DNA of 40,179 bases from Streptomyces humidus (lineage in GTDB: Bacteria; Actinomycetota; Actinomycetes; Streptomycetales; Streptomycetaceae), in NCBI RefSeq assembly GCF_014649655.1, contig NZ_BMTL01000053.1, positions 1 to 40,179 of the forward strand. The letters are read 5' to 3'. The first letter of the stretch is position 1. Every line of letters starts with the position of its first letter. The notes under the pieces are model-generated. The model made no database searches. It saw only the letters and a list, made by a program, of their open reading frames with translations, and was not told where the DNA came from. Below are positions 1 through 7,739 of the stretch, piece after piece. Made by a program: the position numbers and the translations under genes.

Positions 1-105
1 GGCTCGGTCGGCTCCGTTGCAGTGCCGGATCTCGAAGTCCGGGCCGAGTGCGTCCACGGTCGCGGGCGACAGCTCTTCAGCGATGAGTACGACAGGTCTG
101 CGCAT
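1..105 (-). CDS. serA: D-3-phosphoglycerate dehydrogenase, N-terminal fragment (runs off left edge)
   Basis: Only the first 35 codons are in the window. The protein begins MRRPVVLIAEELSPATVDAL and continues with GPDFEIRHCNGADRA, which matches the N-terminus of actinobacterial SerA almost residue for residue from memory. SerA oxidises 3-phosphoglycerate to 3-phosphohydroxypyruvate, the first step of serine synthesis, in the cytoplasm. The start is the ATG at 105-103, with a GAGGAAGG-type ribosome site about ten bases upstream. It lies 56 bases downstream of the flavin reductase and in the same direction, so it is probably the next gene of the operon. A serA copy inside a biosynthetic operon usually means a local serine or phosphoserine supply, which fits the TrpB-like enzyme at 8988-10355. 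It could instead be the housekeeping serA that happens to border the cluster. Confidence 0.85.
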   Translation of the reverse strand, partial: MRRPVVLIAEELSPATVDALGPDFEIRHCNGADRA

Positions 106-161
106 GGGAGATTGCCTTCCTCGGTGGGGGCGGGGCGGGGCGGGAACGCGGTTGGAAGGCG

Positions 162-665
162 TCAGCCGCCCGCCGGGTACCGGCCCCCCGCGTACAGCAC
201 GGCGGGCGGCCGTTCGTCGGCGCGCGACCAGGTCACGGCGCCGGCGACGAGAGTGTGGTCGAACACGCGGACCGAGTTGCTGACGTCGCACACCGCGGCC
301 ACCGAGGCCGCCGCCAGCACCGGGACGCCGTGCTGCGGGTGCCAGGACACGCCGTCGAAGCGCTGGGCCGCGGTGCCCGTCGCGAACTGCCCGGCCAGGT
401 GCCGGTCGCCGAACGCCAGCACGTTCACCGCGAAGGCGCCGCTCGCCAGGACCTGTTCCAGCGTCCGGCTCGCCGTGGACAGCGAGACGAGCAGCGCCGG
501 TGGCCGCAGCGACAGCGACATGACGGCGTTCGCGGTGCAGCCGACCGGCCCGTCGGGGCCCTGTGCGGTGATCACCGCGACGCCCGTGGGCAAGCGGGCC
601 ATCGCGTGGCGGAACGCCTCGCCCGACACTCCGGCAGGCGCGGACAGCAGGCTCTCGGTCGTCAT
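162..665 (-). CDS. Flavin reductase family protein (FMN/FAD:NAD(P)H)
   Basis: This 167-residue protein has the flavin-reductase-like split-barrel signature: FRHAMARLPTGVAVITA near residue 16, then GCTANAVMSLSLRPPALLVS and NVLAFGDRHLAGQFA. Members reduce free flavin with NAD(P)H and hand it to a partner flavoprotein oxygenase. The length is normal for the family. The ATG overlaps the stop of the upstream BtrH-like gene (ATGA), so translation is probably coupled. Its likely partners in this operon are the acyl-CoA-dehydrogenase-fold proteins at 2301-4656, because some members of that fold are two-component monooxygenases fed by such reductases. The butirosin side-chain pathway has an equivalent reductase (BtrV) serving BtrO. 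Function is clear at family level; the partner is inferred. Confidence 0.88.
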   Translation of the reverse strand: MTTESLLSAPAGVSGEAFRHAMARLPTGVAVITAQGPDGPVGCTANAVMSLSLRPPALLVSLSTASRTLEQVLASGAFAVNVLAFGDRHLAGQFATGTAAQRFDGVSWHPQHGVPVLAAASVAAVCDVSNSVRVFDHTLVAGAVTWSRADERPPAVLYAGGRYPAGG

Positions 666-1672
666 CGGTGCTCCCCGCCTTCGGGGCCACCGGTGTCACG
701 CAGGGTCTGTTCCATGATCGTCCTCTCTGGGGGGAGGTCCGCGCCCAGGGCTTGCCGGGCGCTCAGCAGCTGCTCGACCGCGCGGTCGACGACGCCGGGG
801 CGGGGCCGGCCTCGCGCGGCGGACTGGGCCGCGAACCGCAGCGTGCGGGGCAGTTCGCCCCAGGCCGCCGACGCGGCCGCGCCCGACTCCGGGTGGAGCC
901 GGCCGTCCGCCACCGCGAACGCCAGCGCGTAGGTGTGGTGGCGGGCGGCCGCCCACAGGTCGTCGACGTACCGGGCGAGCACGGTGGCGTCGGTGCGGAA
1001 GGCGCCGGTGATCGCCGCCAGCGACGTCTCCAGACGAAGGCTCCAGGTTCCCGGGCCGGGTGCGGCGCCGTCGCCGGGGGGTGCGGCCTGCCAGGTCAGC
1101 CATCGGTAGTGCCCGGCGGGCGGGAGCGGTGTCTCCTGGCCGAGCGCGAGCCGGTCGCGGCGCACCGTCTCCGGCGGCGGGTCCGGCACGGGGGCGAGGG
1201 CCGCGGCCAGATCGGCGTCGCCGATCCAGCCGTGGAAGGGTTCCTGGTCGCCGAAGGGGGTGAGGGCGGTGAAGTGGTCGGCCACCCGCCAGCGGCCCGC
1301 CCGGTGCTCGTGGATCAGCAGCCAGTGCGGGGCGTCCGCCCGCCCGTGGGCCGCCGCCCAGGGCAGATGGCGGGTGTTGCCCGTGGCCAGGACGCGCTGC
1401 TCGCGGTGCAGGGTGTCGAGCAGCGCGGCGCGGGCCGCCGGCCAGCCGGCCGCGCCGCGGTAGGCCAGCTCCCGGCCGTCCCCGGTGCGGTCCACCCGGG
1501 GGTGGTGGGAGAAGGCCAGTTCGCCGGGGGGCAGGTCCAGGCGTACGGCGAGCCGGACGCCTTCGGCGAACCGGCGCCGCACGCCTGGCACGTCGGGCGC
1601 CAGGTGGGCGAGGAGGTTCGTCGTGTAGCAGCTGAGGTCCGGCATCGTGGCCGGCGCGCCGGTCGGGTTCAC
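662..1672 (-). CDS. BtrH-like cysteine acyltransferase, stand-alone
   Basis: The protein has 336 residues if the GTG at 1672 is used; it overlaps the PPTase stop as GTGA. An ATG ten codons in is an alternative. It shares a spaced pattern with the 419-residue protein at 7739-8998: Cys15 in CYTTNL, HLPW at 102-105, His116 in PHWLLI and Asp132 in RVADH. This Cys-His-Asp layout and the N-terminal position of Cys resemble the papain-like fold of BtrH, which moves an acyl group from a carrier protein to an aminoglycoside amine. A helical C-terminal half follows. No carrier domain is attached. It probably transfers the carrier-bound acyl unit made by this operon. The BtrH relation is by motif only and needs a profile search. 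Confidence 0.55.
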   Translation of the reverse strand: MNPTGAPATMPDLSCYTTNLLAHLAPDVPGVRRRFAEGVRLAVRLDLPPGELAFSHHPRVDRTGDGRELAYRGAAGWPAARAALLDTLHREQRVLATGNTRHLPWAAAHGRADAPHWLLIHEHRAGRWRVADHFTALTPFGDQEPFHGWIGDADLAAALAPVPDPPPETVRRDRLALGQETPLPPAGHYRWLTWQAAPPGDGAAPGPGTWSLRLETSLAAITGAFRTDATVLARYVDDLWAAARHHTYALAFAVADGRLHPESGAAASAAWGELPRTLRFAAQSAARGRPRPGVVDRAVEQLLSARQALGADLPPERTIMEQTLRDTGGPEGGEHR

Positions 1673-2304
1673 GAGGTGTCCAAGTCAGGGCGAGGGGCGG
1701 AGAAGGCGCAGCTCAACGGCGTCCGCGAGAGGTCGCGCAGGCTGATCCACTGGAAGTCGTGCCACTGTCCGCGGCGGCGGCCGGGCCGGATGTCGATCGC
1801 CCACGGCCGGCCGGACAGTCCGGTCCCGGCCGCTTTGACGCAGGCTTCCTGGGCGGTCCACACCCAGGCGAACTCGGCTGCCCGTGTGCGCTGCGGCAGT
1901 GTGGCGACCTGCGGGGTGTGGGTGCCGAGGCAGCGGCGCAGCAACGCGTCGGGGACGCTGTCGGGGGGTTGTTGGACGTCGACGCCGACCTGGCGGTGCC
2001 GGGCGACGGCGACGGCGACGGCGTCTCCGTCGTGGGAGATGCTGATGCCCGTGCCGGGGGCTCCGGCGAGGACGGGGCGTCCCTGCTCCTCGGCGAGCAC
2101 CGGCTCGTCGGCCAGTTCCGGGAGCGTGGTGCGCAGCAGGTGGCGCAGCAGGGCGCGGCTGGCGAGGAACTCCTGCACCCGCCACCGGGGCAGGAGGGCC
2201 GCGGCCGCCCGGTCGTGGGGGTGCGGGTCGGGGCGGGCCCACCGGCCGCGTTCGCCCCGCGCCACCCAGACACCGGGTGTGACCTGGAGCGTCAGAAGAG
2301 TCAT
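1669..2304 (-). CDS. 4'-phosphopantetheinyl transferase, Sfp type
   Basis: This 211-residue enzyme attaches phosphopantetheine from CoA to the serine of carrier proteins. Visible family motifs are GTGISISHDGDAVAVAVA (84-101), the metal-binding VGVDV with Asp109, and FAWVWTAQEACVKA with Glu153 and Lys157. The usual WTxKEA reads WTAQEA, a mild deviation; the catalytic acids and the final lysine are kept. The chosen ATG at 2304 overlaps the dehydrogenase stop as ATGA. The operon encodes five carrier domains (three free, one fused to the BtrH-like protein, one in the NRPS), which explains a dedicated transferase. Confidence in function is high. Confidence 0.9.
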   Translation of the reverse strand: MTLLTLQVTPGVWVARGERGRWARPDPHPHDRAAAALLPRWRVQEFLASRALLRHLLRTTLPELADEPVLAEEQGRPVLAGAPGTGISISHDGDAVAVAVARHRQVGVDVQQPPDSVPDALLRRCLGTHTPQVATLPQRTRAAEFAWVWTAQEACVKAAGTGLSGRPWAIDIRPGRRRGQWHDFQWISLRDLSRTPLSCAFSAPRPDLDTS

Positions 2305-3470
2305 GAGCGCAACTCCGTGAGTAGGGTGTCCGCGTGATCGGCCACCGCGGCGAGGACCACCTCGGTGACGCCGCCGCCGACGCCCAGGACGCCTGCCTCG
2401 CTGCGGATGGTCTGGGCGCCGTCGCGGGCGAAGCCGTCGGCGCCCTGGAGCTGGGCGCAGGCGGCCAGCACGGGGTCGGCGACGAGGCCGGCCGCGGATT
2501 TCAGCAGGGCGGCCGCCGCGAGGTCCTGGCGGCGGGTGACCCGTTCGCCGAGGCTCTCGCACAGCGCGCGCAGCTGCCGCACCTGCACCAGGCAGGCGGC
2601 GTAGCGCTGGCGCACGGCGTCGTGGTGCCACAGGGTCCGCCCGTCGCAGTGCCGCCGGGTCAGCCGTTGCCTGGTGTCGGCGAGCACCCTGCTGGTCAGC
2701 GCCACCGCCCACAGGGCGCCCGCCAGGCGTTCGGTGCCCATGTGCCGGGCGAAGACTGCCATGCCGCGTCCGGGCCGCCCCACGATGTGGTCGGGCGGCA
2801 GCCGTACGCCGTCGAGTTCGACGTGCCCGGTGGCCGAGCCCCCGAGCAGGTCGCTGTCGGCCGGGCGCACGCGCACGCCGGGTGCCGTGGCGGGCACGAG
2901 CACCCAGGTGAAGCTGGTGAAGTGCCGGCCGGGCCGGTGCCGGGCCAGGACCAGCAGCCGGTCGGCGGCGCACGCGGTGGTGATCCAGCGTTTGCCGCCG
3001 GTGAGCAGCAGCCCGTCCGGTCCGATGTCCACCTCGGTGCCCAGGCCGGCCAGATCCGAACCCGGCGCGGCGCTGTCGGTGGCGGCGAGCGCCACCGTCG
3101 CCGCCCCGGACAGCGTCTCGTCGAGCGCCTGCCGTACGGGTCCCGTGGCGGGGGCGCAGGCGGCGAGGACCGGCAGTGCGCCGGCCGCCTGGACCAGCAC
3201 GCTGAGGGTGACGCCGTTGTCGCCGCGGGCGTCCACGGCCCCGATGAGGTCGGCGAGCCGTGCGGGGTCCAAGGTGGCGGTGGTCCCCGGGCCGGGGCCG
3301 TCGTGGTCGTAGAGGCCGGTCAGGACGCCCGCCGCGCCGAGCGCCGCCCACACCTCGGACACCGGTGCGGTCGCGGGAAGCGCGGCCAGCGCGGTGGCCG
3401 CGCGGGGGCGGTGACGCGCGGTCGGGGCGCGATCCGCCTCGATCAGGTCAGGCAAGGCGCACCTCCGCAT
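2301..3470 (-). CDS. Acyl-CoA/acyl-carrier dehydrogenase family protein (LCAD-like active site)
   Basis: The 389-residue protein has the acyl-CoA dehydrogenase fold: TDSAAPGSDLAG at 131-142 (the TExxAGSD substrate/FAD motif), GKRWITTA at 159-166, and a C-terminal QGADGFARDG segment. The usual C-terminal base in IYEGT is replaced by VGGGVTEV. A Glu (E247) sits in MGTERL, where long-chain and isovaleryl dehydrogenases carry their base, so it may still be an active dehydrogenase. It probably desaturates a carrier-bound acyl unit. The ATG at 3470 has no clear ribosome site. A TTG at 3455 sits seven bases after GGAGGTG and overlaps the upstream stop, so that start is a serious alternative and would remove five residues. 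Confidence 0.8.
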   Translation of the reverse strand: MRRCALPDLIEADRAPTARHRPRAATALAALPATAPVSEVWAALGAAGVLTGLYDHDGPGPGTTATLDPARLADLIGAVDARGDNGVTLSVLVQAAGALPVLAACAPATGPVRQALDETLSGAATVALAATDSAAPGSDLAGLGTEVDIGPDGLLLTGGKRWITTACAADRLLVLARHRPGRHFTSFTWVLVPATAPGVRVRPADSDLLGGSATGHVELDGVRLPPDHIVGRPGRGMAVFARHMGTERLAGALWAVALTSRVLADTRQRLTRRHCDGRTLWHHDAVRQRYAACLVQVRQLRALCESLGERVTRRQDLAAAALLKSAAGLVADPVLAACAQLQGADGFARDGAQTIRSEAGVLGVGGGVTEVVLAAVADHADTLLTELRS

Positions 3471-4656
3471 CGAGCAGGGCGAGCTTGCCGTCGACCAGGT
3501 GCAGGCGGTCGTTGCTGTAGTTCAGGGCGGCCGAGCGCAGGTCCCGCAGGCTGTGTTCCAGGCGGGTGGGTGAGTCCTTGAGATAGCCGTGCCGCATCCC
3601 GGCGGCGTCCACCAGGTCGTCGACGGCCCGGTAGCACTCGTCCGCCGCGGTGATCTTCAGCGCGTTGAGCAGCAGCTGGACCCGGGGCACGCTGAGGTCG
3701 TCGGCGGTCGCGACGACCTGCCGGGCGCGGTCCAGCAGTGCGTGCACCGTGTCGATCCGCTGCCGGGCCCGGGACAGCCGGGTCAGCAGCAGTTCGGAGT
3801 CCAGGTCGACGCGCCCGCGGCTCTGCGGGGAGCGCAGCAGCTTGACGACGCGGGAGAGCGCGCCCGCCGCGGTGCCGAGCCAGCACGCCGACCAGCCCAG
3901 ATGGGCCATCGGCCCGAACACCGTGGTCACGATGGTGCGGAACGCGCCGTGCTCACCCACCACCTGATGGGCGGGGACCGTGCCGGTCAGCCGCAGGGCG
4001 ACGCTGTGGCTGGCGCGCATGCCGAGCGGCTGCCAGTCGCCCGACCGTTCGACGGTGAGCTGGTCGCGGTGGGCGTAGACCAGCGACACCTGGTTGGGGG
4101 AGGACGGGGGCGGGCTCTGCATGGTGACCAGGAAGCCGTCGGCGTACTCGCCGCCGGTGACGATCGGCGCGAAGCGGTCCAGCAGCAGCTCGCCCTCGCG
4201 TGCGGCGAGCGCCGACTCGCTGCTCAGCAGGTGGCCGCCCTTGCCGGCCTCGGTGGTGACGGACGCCAGGTACATCCGGCCTCCGGCGATCTCGGGCAGC
4301 AGCTCGTCCCGCAGCCTCTGGTTGCCGTAGCGCACGACCGCGGCCACCTGCTGACAGTGCATCACGAAGATCATCGCCACGGACATGTCGGCCCGGCCGA
4401 GGGCGATGCCGGCGGTCACCACGTCGTCGGTGCTGCCGCCGAGGCCGCCGTGCGACTCGGGGACGAGCAGGCCGAGCAGGCCGCTGCGACGCATCTCCTC
4501 CAGCGCCTCGAGCGGGAACGACGCGTCCCGGTCGGTGCGTTCGAGGTGCTCGGCGGCCACGGCGGCGACCCGGGCCACCCGGTCGGCCAGTCCCGCGGCG
4601 GTCAGCGGCCCGGCGGCCGGGGCCGGCCGCGCGGGGGCGAACGTCGGCGCGCTCAC
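3448..4656 (-). CDS. Acyl-CoA dehydrogenase-fold flavoprotein without canonical base
   Basis: The protein has 402 residues from the GTG at 4656, which overlaps the carrier-protein stop as GTGA. The N-terminal LEEMRRSGLLGLLVPESHGG and the helical C-terminus are typical of acyl-CoA dehydrogenases. The TExGxGSD region is TTEAGKGGHLLSSES. The C-terminal catalytic loop reads LRDLRSAALNYSNDRLHLVDG, with no Glu where IYEGT normally lies. It could therefore be an oxygenase or an oxidase of this fold rather than a plain dehydrogenase. The flavin reductase at 162-665 could supply reduced flavin. It sits directly after the carrier protein and decarboxylase, so a carrier-bound amino-acyl substrate is likely. 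The family call is firm; the reaction is inference. Confidence 0.75.
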   Translation of the reverse strand: MSAPTFAPARPAPAAGPLTAAGLADRVARVAAVAAEHLERTDRDASFPLEALEEMRRSGLLGLLVPESHGGLGGSTDDVVTAGIALGRADMSVAMIFVMHCQQVAAVVRYGNQRLRDELLPEIAGGRMYLASVTTEAGKGGHLLSSESALAAREGELLLDRFAPIVTGGEYADGFLVTMQSPPPSSPNQVSLVYAHRDQLTVERSGDWQPLGMRASHSVALRLTGTVPAHQVVGEHGAFRTIVTTVFGPMAHLGWSACWLGTAAGALSRVVKLLRSPQSRGRVDLDSELLLTRLSRARQRIDTVHALLDRARQVVATADDLSVPRVQLLLNALKITAADECYRAVDDLVDAAGMRHGYLKDSPTRLEHSLRDLRSAALNYSNDRLHLVDGKLALLDAEVRLA

Positions 4657-4925
4657 GCGGCCGTCACCTGGGCCTCGTCCGCGGCGTACCGCGCGTCGAG
4701 CGCGGCGCGCACCACGGTCCACAGGCTGCCGGCGGTGGCGAACGTGTCGTCGTTCATGTCGTCGTCCGGCAGGGTCACGCCGAAGGCGTCCTCGATGGCG
4801 AAGAGCAGCTCGATGGCCTGCATCGAGTCGAGGCCCAGCTCCCGCAGCGACGTGTCGGGGGTGATCTCCTGCTCGCCGAGGAACTTCAGGAACGGTGTGA
4901 GCAGTTCGGTGAAACGGGCGTCCAT
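4653..4925 (-). CDS. Free acyl carrier protein (third in the operon)
   Basis: This 90-residue acidic protein carries the phosphopantetheine site LGLDSMQAIELLFAIED with Ser34. Its size and the helix II sequence are those of discrete carrier proteins. The ATG at 4925 overlaps the decarboxylase stop by one base (TGATG). The upstream neighbours are a PLP decarboxylase and an AMP ligase, and the downstream ones are two dehydrogenase-fold flavoproteins. In butirosin synthesis the equivalent carrier BtrI is loaded by BtrJ and its glutamyl thioester is decarboxylated by BtrK. The same roles are likely here, although the loaded acid is unknown. Confidence 0.9.
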   Translation of the reverse strand: MDARFTELLTPFLKFLGEQEITPDTSLRELGLDSMQAIELLFAIEDAFGVTLPDDDMNDDTFATAGSLWTVVRAALDARYAADEAQVTAA

Positions 4926-6241
4926 CACTTCACTCCAGGGTCGGTGCCGGCCGGGGCCGGGACGGTGGTGCGGGTCAGGTGGATCCGGGTGATCTCGGGG
5001 GCCGCGCCGGGACGGTCGCCGTCGACGACGGCTTCCGCGGGCAGCGGATGGCCGAGGAAGGCGACGAGGCTCGCGCTCAGCCCGTACGCGCCGACGTTGG
5101 GGACGGCGACGAGGTCGCCGGGGGCGAGCGCGGGCAGCTTCGCGGCGCGCGCCCAGGTGTCGAGCGGGGTGCACAGCGGGCCGGTGACCAGGGTGTCGAG
5201 GAGCGGGCCGCCGTCGCCGTCGGTCCGGGCGCCGTGCGGCACCAGGCGCGGGTTCAGGGCGGGCAGCCGCCGCAGTCCCGACATGCCGCCGAGGTGGTTG
5301 ATGCCGGACTCCAGGACGACGACGTCCTTGCCGTGGGACCGCTTCACGTCGAGCACGGCCGTCAGCAGGACCCCGGCGGTGCCCACCAGGTAGCGGCCCG
5401 ACTCGAAGACGACCCGGGTGCCGTCGGCGTGCCGGCCGGGCAGTTCCGCGTCGAGCAGCGCGGTCAGCCGCGGCCGCAGTCCCGACAGGTCGATCCGCTC
5501 GCCCTCCGTCGCGAACGGCGCGCCGAAGCCGCCGCCGAGGTCCAGGACGCGGATGCGCGCCCCGTGCCCCGCCAGGGCCGCCGTCAGCGTCTTGGCGGTG
5601 CGCAGCGAACGGGCGAACTGGCCCACCAGCGCGTCCACTTCGCCGAGGTTGGTGCCCATGTACAGGTGCAGGCCGACGACCTCGGCGTGCGGCCGGCTCG
5701 CGAACAGTTCCGGCCGGTCGAGCACCCACCGGGTGTCGGCGCCGAACTGCGAGGCCACACCGGTCATCGCCAGGCCCTGGCCCGGCACCGGCTGGTCGTC
5801 GTTGACGCGCAGCAGACACCGCGCGGCGACGCCGGCCCGGCCGGCCAGACGGTCCAGCTGCCCGATCGCGTACGGGGAGTCCACGGAGAACGTCCGCACA
5901 CCCAGCCGCAGCGCGTGGCCGATCTCCTCGTCCCGCTTGCCCGGACCGGTGTACAGGACGTCCGCGGCCGGCCAGCCCGCCCCGAGCGCGGCCTGGAGCT
6001 CGCCGGTGGAGCACACCTCGGGCAGCGCCCCGCGCTCACGCAGCACGGCCAGCAGGGACGGGTGCGCGTTGGCCTTCAGGGAGTAGTACAGGCCCGCGCC
6101 GCCCGGCAGCGCCTCCACCAGCATGGCGTGGTTGCGCCGGACCTCGGCCAGGTCGTAGACGTATGCCGGGGTGGGCAGGCGTGTCAGGACGTCGTCCGGC
6201 ACCGGCGGGGCCGGCCGGGCGGTGCTACCGGGCCCGGACAC
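4925..6241 (-). CDS. PLP-dependent decarboxylase, BtrK / ornithine-DAP decarboxylase family
   Basis: The 438-residue protein has the alanine-racemase-fold decarboxylase layout. PLP-binding Lys56 lies in YYSLKANAHP, a glycine loop LDLGGGFG near residue 240 binds the phosphate, and Cys357 lies in GPLCTPLD, the active-site cysteine contributed by the partner subunit. These enzymes remove the alpha-carboxylate of an amino acid. The flanking carrier protein and ligase make a carrier-bound amino acid a likely substrate, as for BtrK, VinO and the exosortase-associated family, which also shows GPLCTPLD. The GTG start at 6241 overlaps the end of the ligase gene by 17 bases. It is unlikely to be the housekeeping diaminopimelate decarboxylase, given its setting. 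Confidence 0.85.
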   Translation of the reverse strand: MSGPGSTARPAPPVPDDVLTRLPTPAYVYDLAEVRRNHAMLVEALPGGAGLYYSLKANAHPSLLAVLRERGALPEVCSTGELQAALGAGWPAADVLYTGPGKRDEEIGHALRLGVRTFSVDSPYAIGQLDRLAGRAGVAARCLLRVNDDQPVPGQGLAMTGVASQFGADTRWVLDRPELFASRPHAEVVGLHLYMGTNLGEVDALVGQFARSLRTAKTLTAALAGHGARIRVLDLGGGFGAPFATEGERIDLSGLRPRLTALLDAELPGRHADGTRVVFESGRYLVGTAGVLLTAVLDVKRSHGKDVVVLESGINHLGGMSGLRRLPALNPRLVPHGARTDGDGGPLLDTLVTGPLCTPLDTWARAAKLPALAPGDLVAVPNVGAYGLSASLVAFLGHPLPAEAVVDGDRPGAAPEITRIHLTRTTVPAPAGTDPGVK

Positions 6242-7739
6242 GGGACGCCTCCTGCGTCAGGGCGGCGAGCGCCTTGCGGTCGACCTTGCCGTTGCCGGTC
6301 AGCGGCAGCGCGTCGACGACCAGGCAGTGGCGGGGGATCTTGAACTCCTCGATCTGCTCGCGCAGGCCCTGGAGCACCTCGGCGGGCGACAGCTCGCCGA
6401 CCGTGAACAGCACCGCGGGGCACGGGCTCTGCGGCGGCAGGACGGCGGCCTCGCTGACCGCCGGGATGCGGCGGGCGGCGGCCTCGACCTCGGTGGCGCT
6501 GACGCGGAAACCGTTCTCCTTGTAGATGTCGTCGCGCCGGCCCTCGAAGTACAGGTATCCCTCCTCGTCCACCCACCCGTAGTCACCGGTGTGCAGTTGC
6601 GGCAGCAGGCCCTCCACCCGGTGGAAGCGCTGCGCGGTGAGCTGCGGGCGGCGCCAGTACCCCGCCATGACGTTCGGGCCGCGCACCACGATCTCGCCGA
6701 CCTCCCCCGCAGGCCTGCGGCGGCCCTCCTCGTCGACGACGAAGACCTCGGTGCCCGGCAGCGCGCGCCCGCTGGAGCCGGGCCGCTCCAGGTCGGCGTC
6801 GGGCGGCATGATCGTGGCCCGCTTGCACTCCGTCAGACCGAACATCAGCTGCACCCGCAGCCCCGGCAGCGCCGAACGCAGCGCCTTGAGCGTCTCGGTC
6901 GGCATCGCCGCGCCGGTGTTCGTGAGCAGCCGCAGCGGCGGCCGTTCCCGGGAGGTCCGGCGCAGCAGCCGGGCCAGGGCGTCGGCCACGGACGGGACGG
7001 CGGCGAGCACGGTGGCGCCCGTGCGCACCAGGTTCCCCAGCAGCGCCGGACCGACCTCGGCGGGCCGGCCGATCACCACGTGGGCGCCGGCCTGCGCCGA
7101 CAGGAACAGCTGGTAGAGGCCGTAGTCGAAGGACAGGGGCAGCGGGCTGTAGACGACGTCGCCCGGGCGGTACTCCAGCACCGACTGGATGGCCGTGGCG
7201 GCGAACGTCAGCTGCTGGTGGGTGCTGACGACGGCCTTGGGCAGCGAGGTGGTGCCGGAGGTGTAGATCAGGCACACGGGGTCGACCGTGAGCGGGCCGG
7301 GCGGCGGATCCCGCGGCGGGGGCGAGCCGGTGAAGGCCACCGCGGCCACCGCCCGTGTGCCGGCCGTGCGCACCCCGCGGCGCTGCGCGGCCGACTGCGA
7401 GTGCGGCGCGTCGGTGATGAGCAGGGCGGGCTCGCAGTCGTCGAGGACGTGGTCGAGCTGGATGCCGTGGACCTGCTCGTGCAGCAGTGAGAAGGCCACT
7501 CCGGCCCGGGAGGCGGCGTACACCAGCGCGGGCTGGGCGGTGGATCCCGGCGCGCAGATCACGAGCCGGTCGCCGCGCCGCAGTCCGCAGGCGTGCAGCC
7601 AGGCGGCCAGCCGCCGGGAGGCCGCGTCGAGTTCGCGGTAACTGAGGGTGTGGCCGCAGCTGGTCACGGCGGGCCGCTCGGGCCACTGGGCGGCTGCCCG
7701 GTCGAGCAGTTCGTGCAGCAGGTCGGCGTGGGCGGACAT
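6225..7739 (-). CDS. Acyl/aminoacyl-AMP ligase (class I adenylate-forming)
   Basis: The 504-residue enzyme activates a carboxylic acid as its adenylate for transfer to a thiol. The motifs are YTSGTTSLPKAVV (A3), LPLSFDYGLYQLF (A4), FGLTECKR (A5), TGDYGWVDEEG (A7), GRRDDIYKENGFRVSATEVE (A8) and PLTGNGKVDRKAL with the A10 lysine. The LSFDYGL and GLTECKR signatures recall the ligases paired with PLP decarboxylases in exosortase-A gene sets. The ATG at 7739 overlaps the upstream stop by one base. Its position between the BtrH-like fusion and the decarboxylase suggests it loads the free carrier at 4653-4925. Substrate cannot be read from the sequence with confidence. Confidence 0.85.
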   Translation of the reverse strand: MSAHADLLHELLDRAAAQWPERPAVTSCGHTLSYRELDAASRRLAAWLHACGLRRGDRLVICAPGSTAQPALVYAASRAGVAFSLLHEQVHGIQLDHVLDDCEPALLITDAPHSQSAAQRRGVRTAGTRAVAAVAFTGSPPPRDPPPGPLTVDPVCLIYTSGTTSLPKAVVSTHQQLTFAATAIQSVLEYRPGDVVYSPLPLSFDYGLYQLFLSAQAGAHVVIGRPAEVGPALLGNLVRTGATVLAAVPSVADALARLLRRTSRERPPLRLLTNTGAAMPTETLKALRSALPGLRVQLMFGLTECKRATIMPPDADLERPGSSGRALPGTEVFVVDEEGRRRPAGEVGEIVVRGPNVMAGYWRRPQLTAQRFHRVEGLLPQLHTGDYGWVDEEGYLYFEGRRDDIYKENGFRVSATEVEAAARRIPAVSEAAVLPPQSPCPAVLFTVGELSPAEVLQGLREQIEEFKIPRHCLVVDALPLTGNGKVDRKALAALTQEASRVRAR

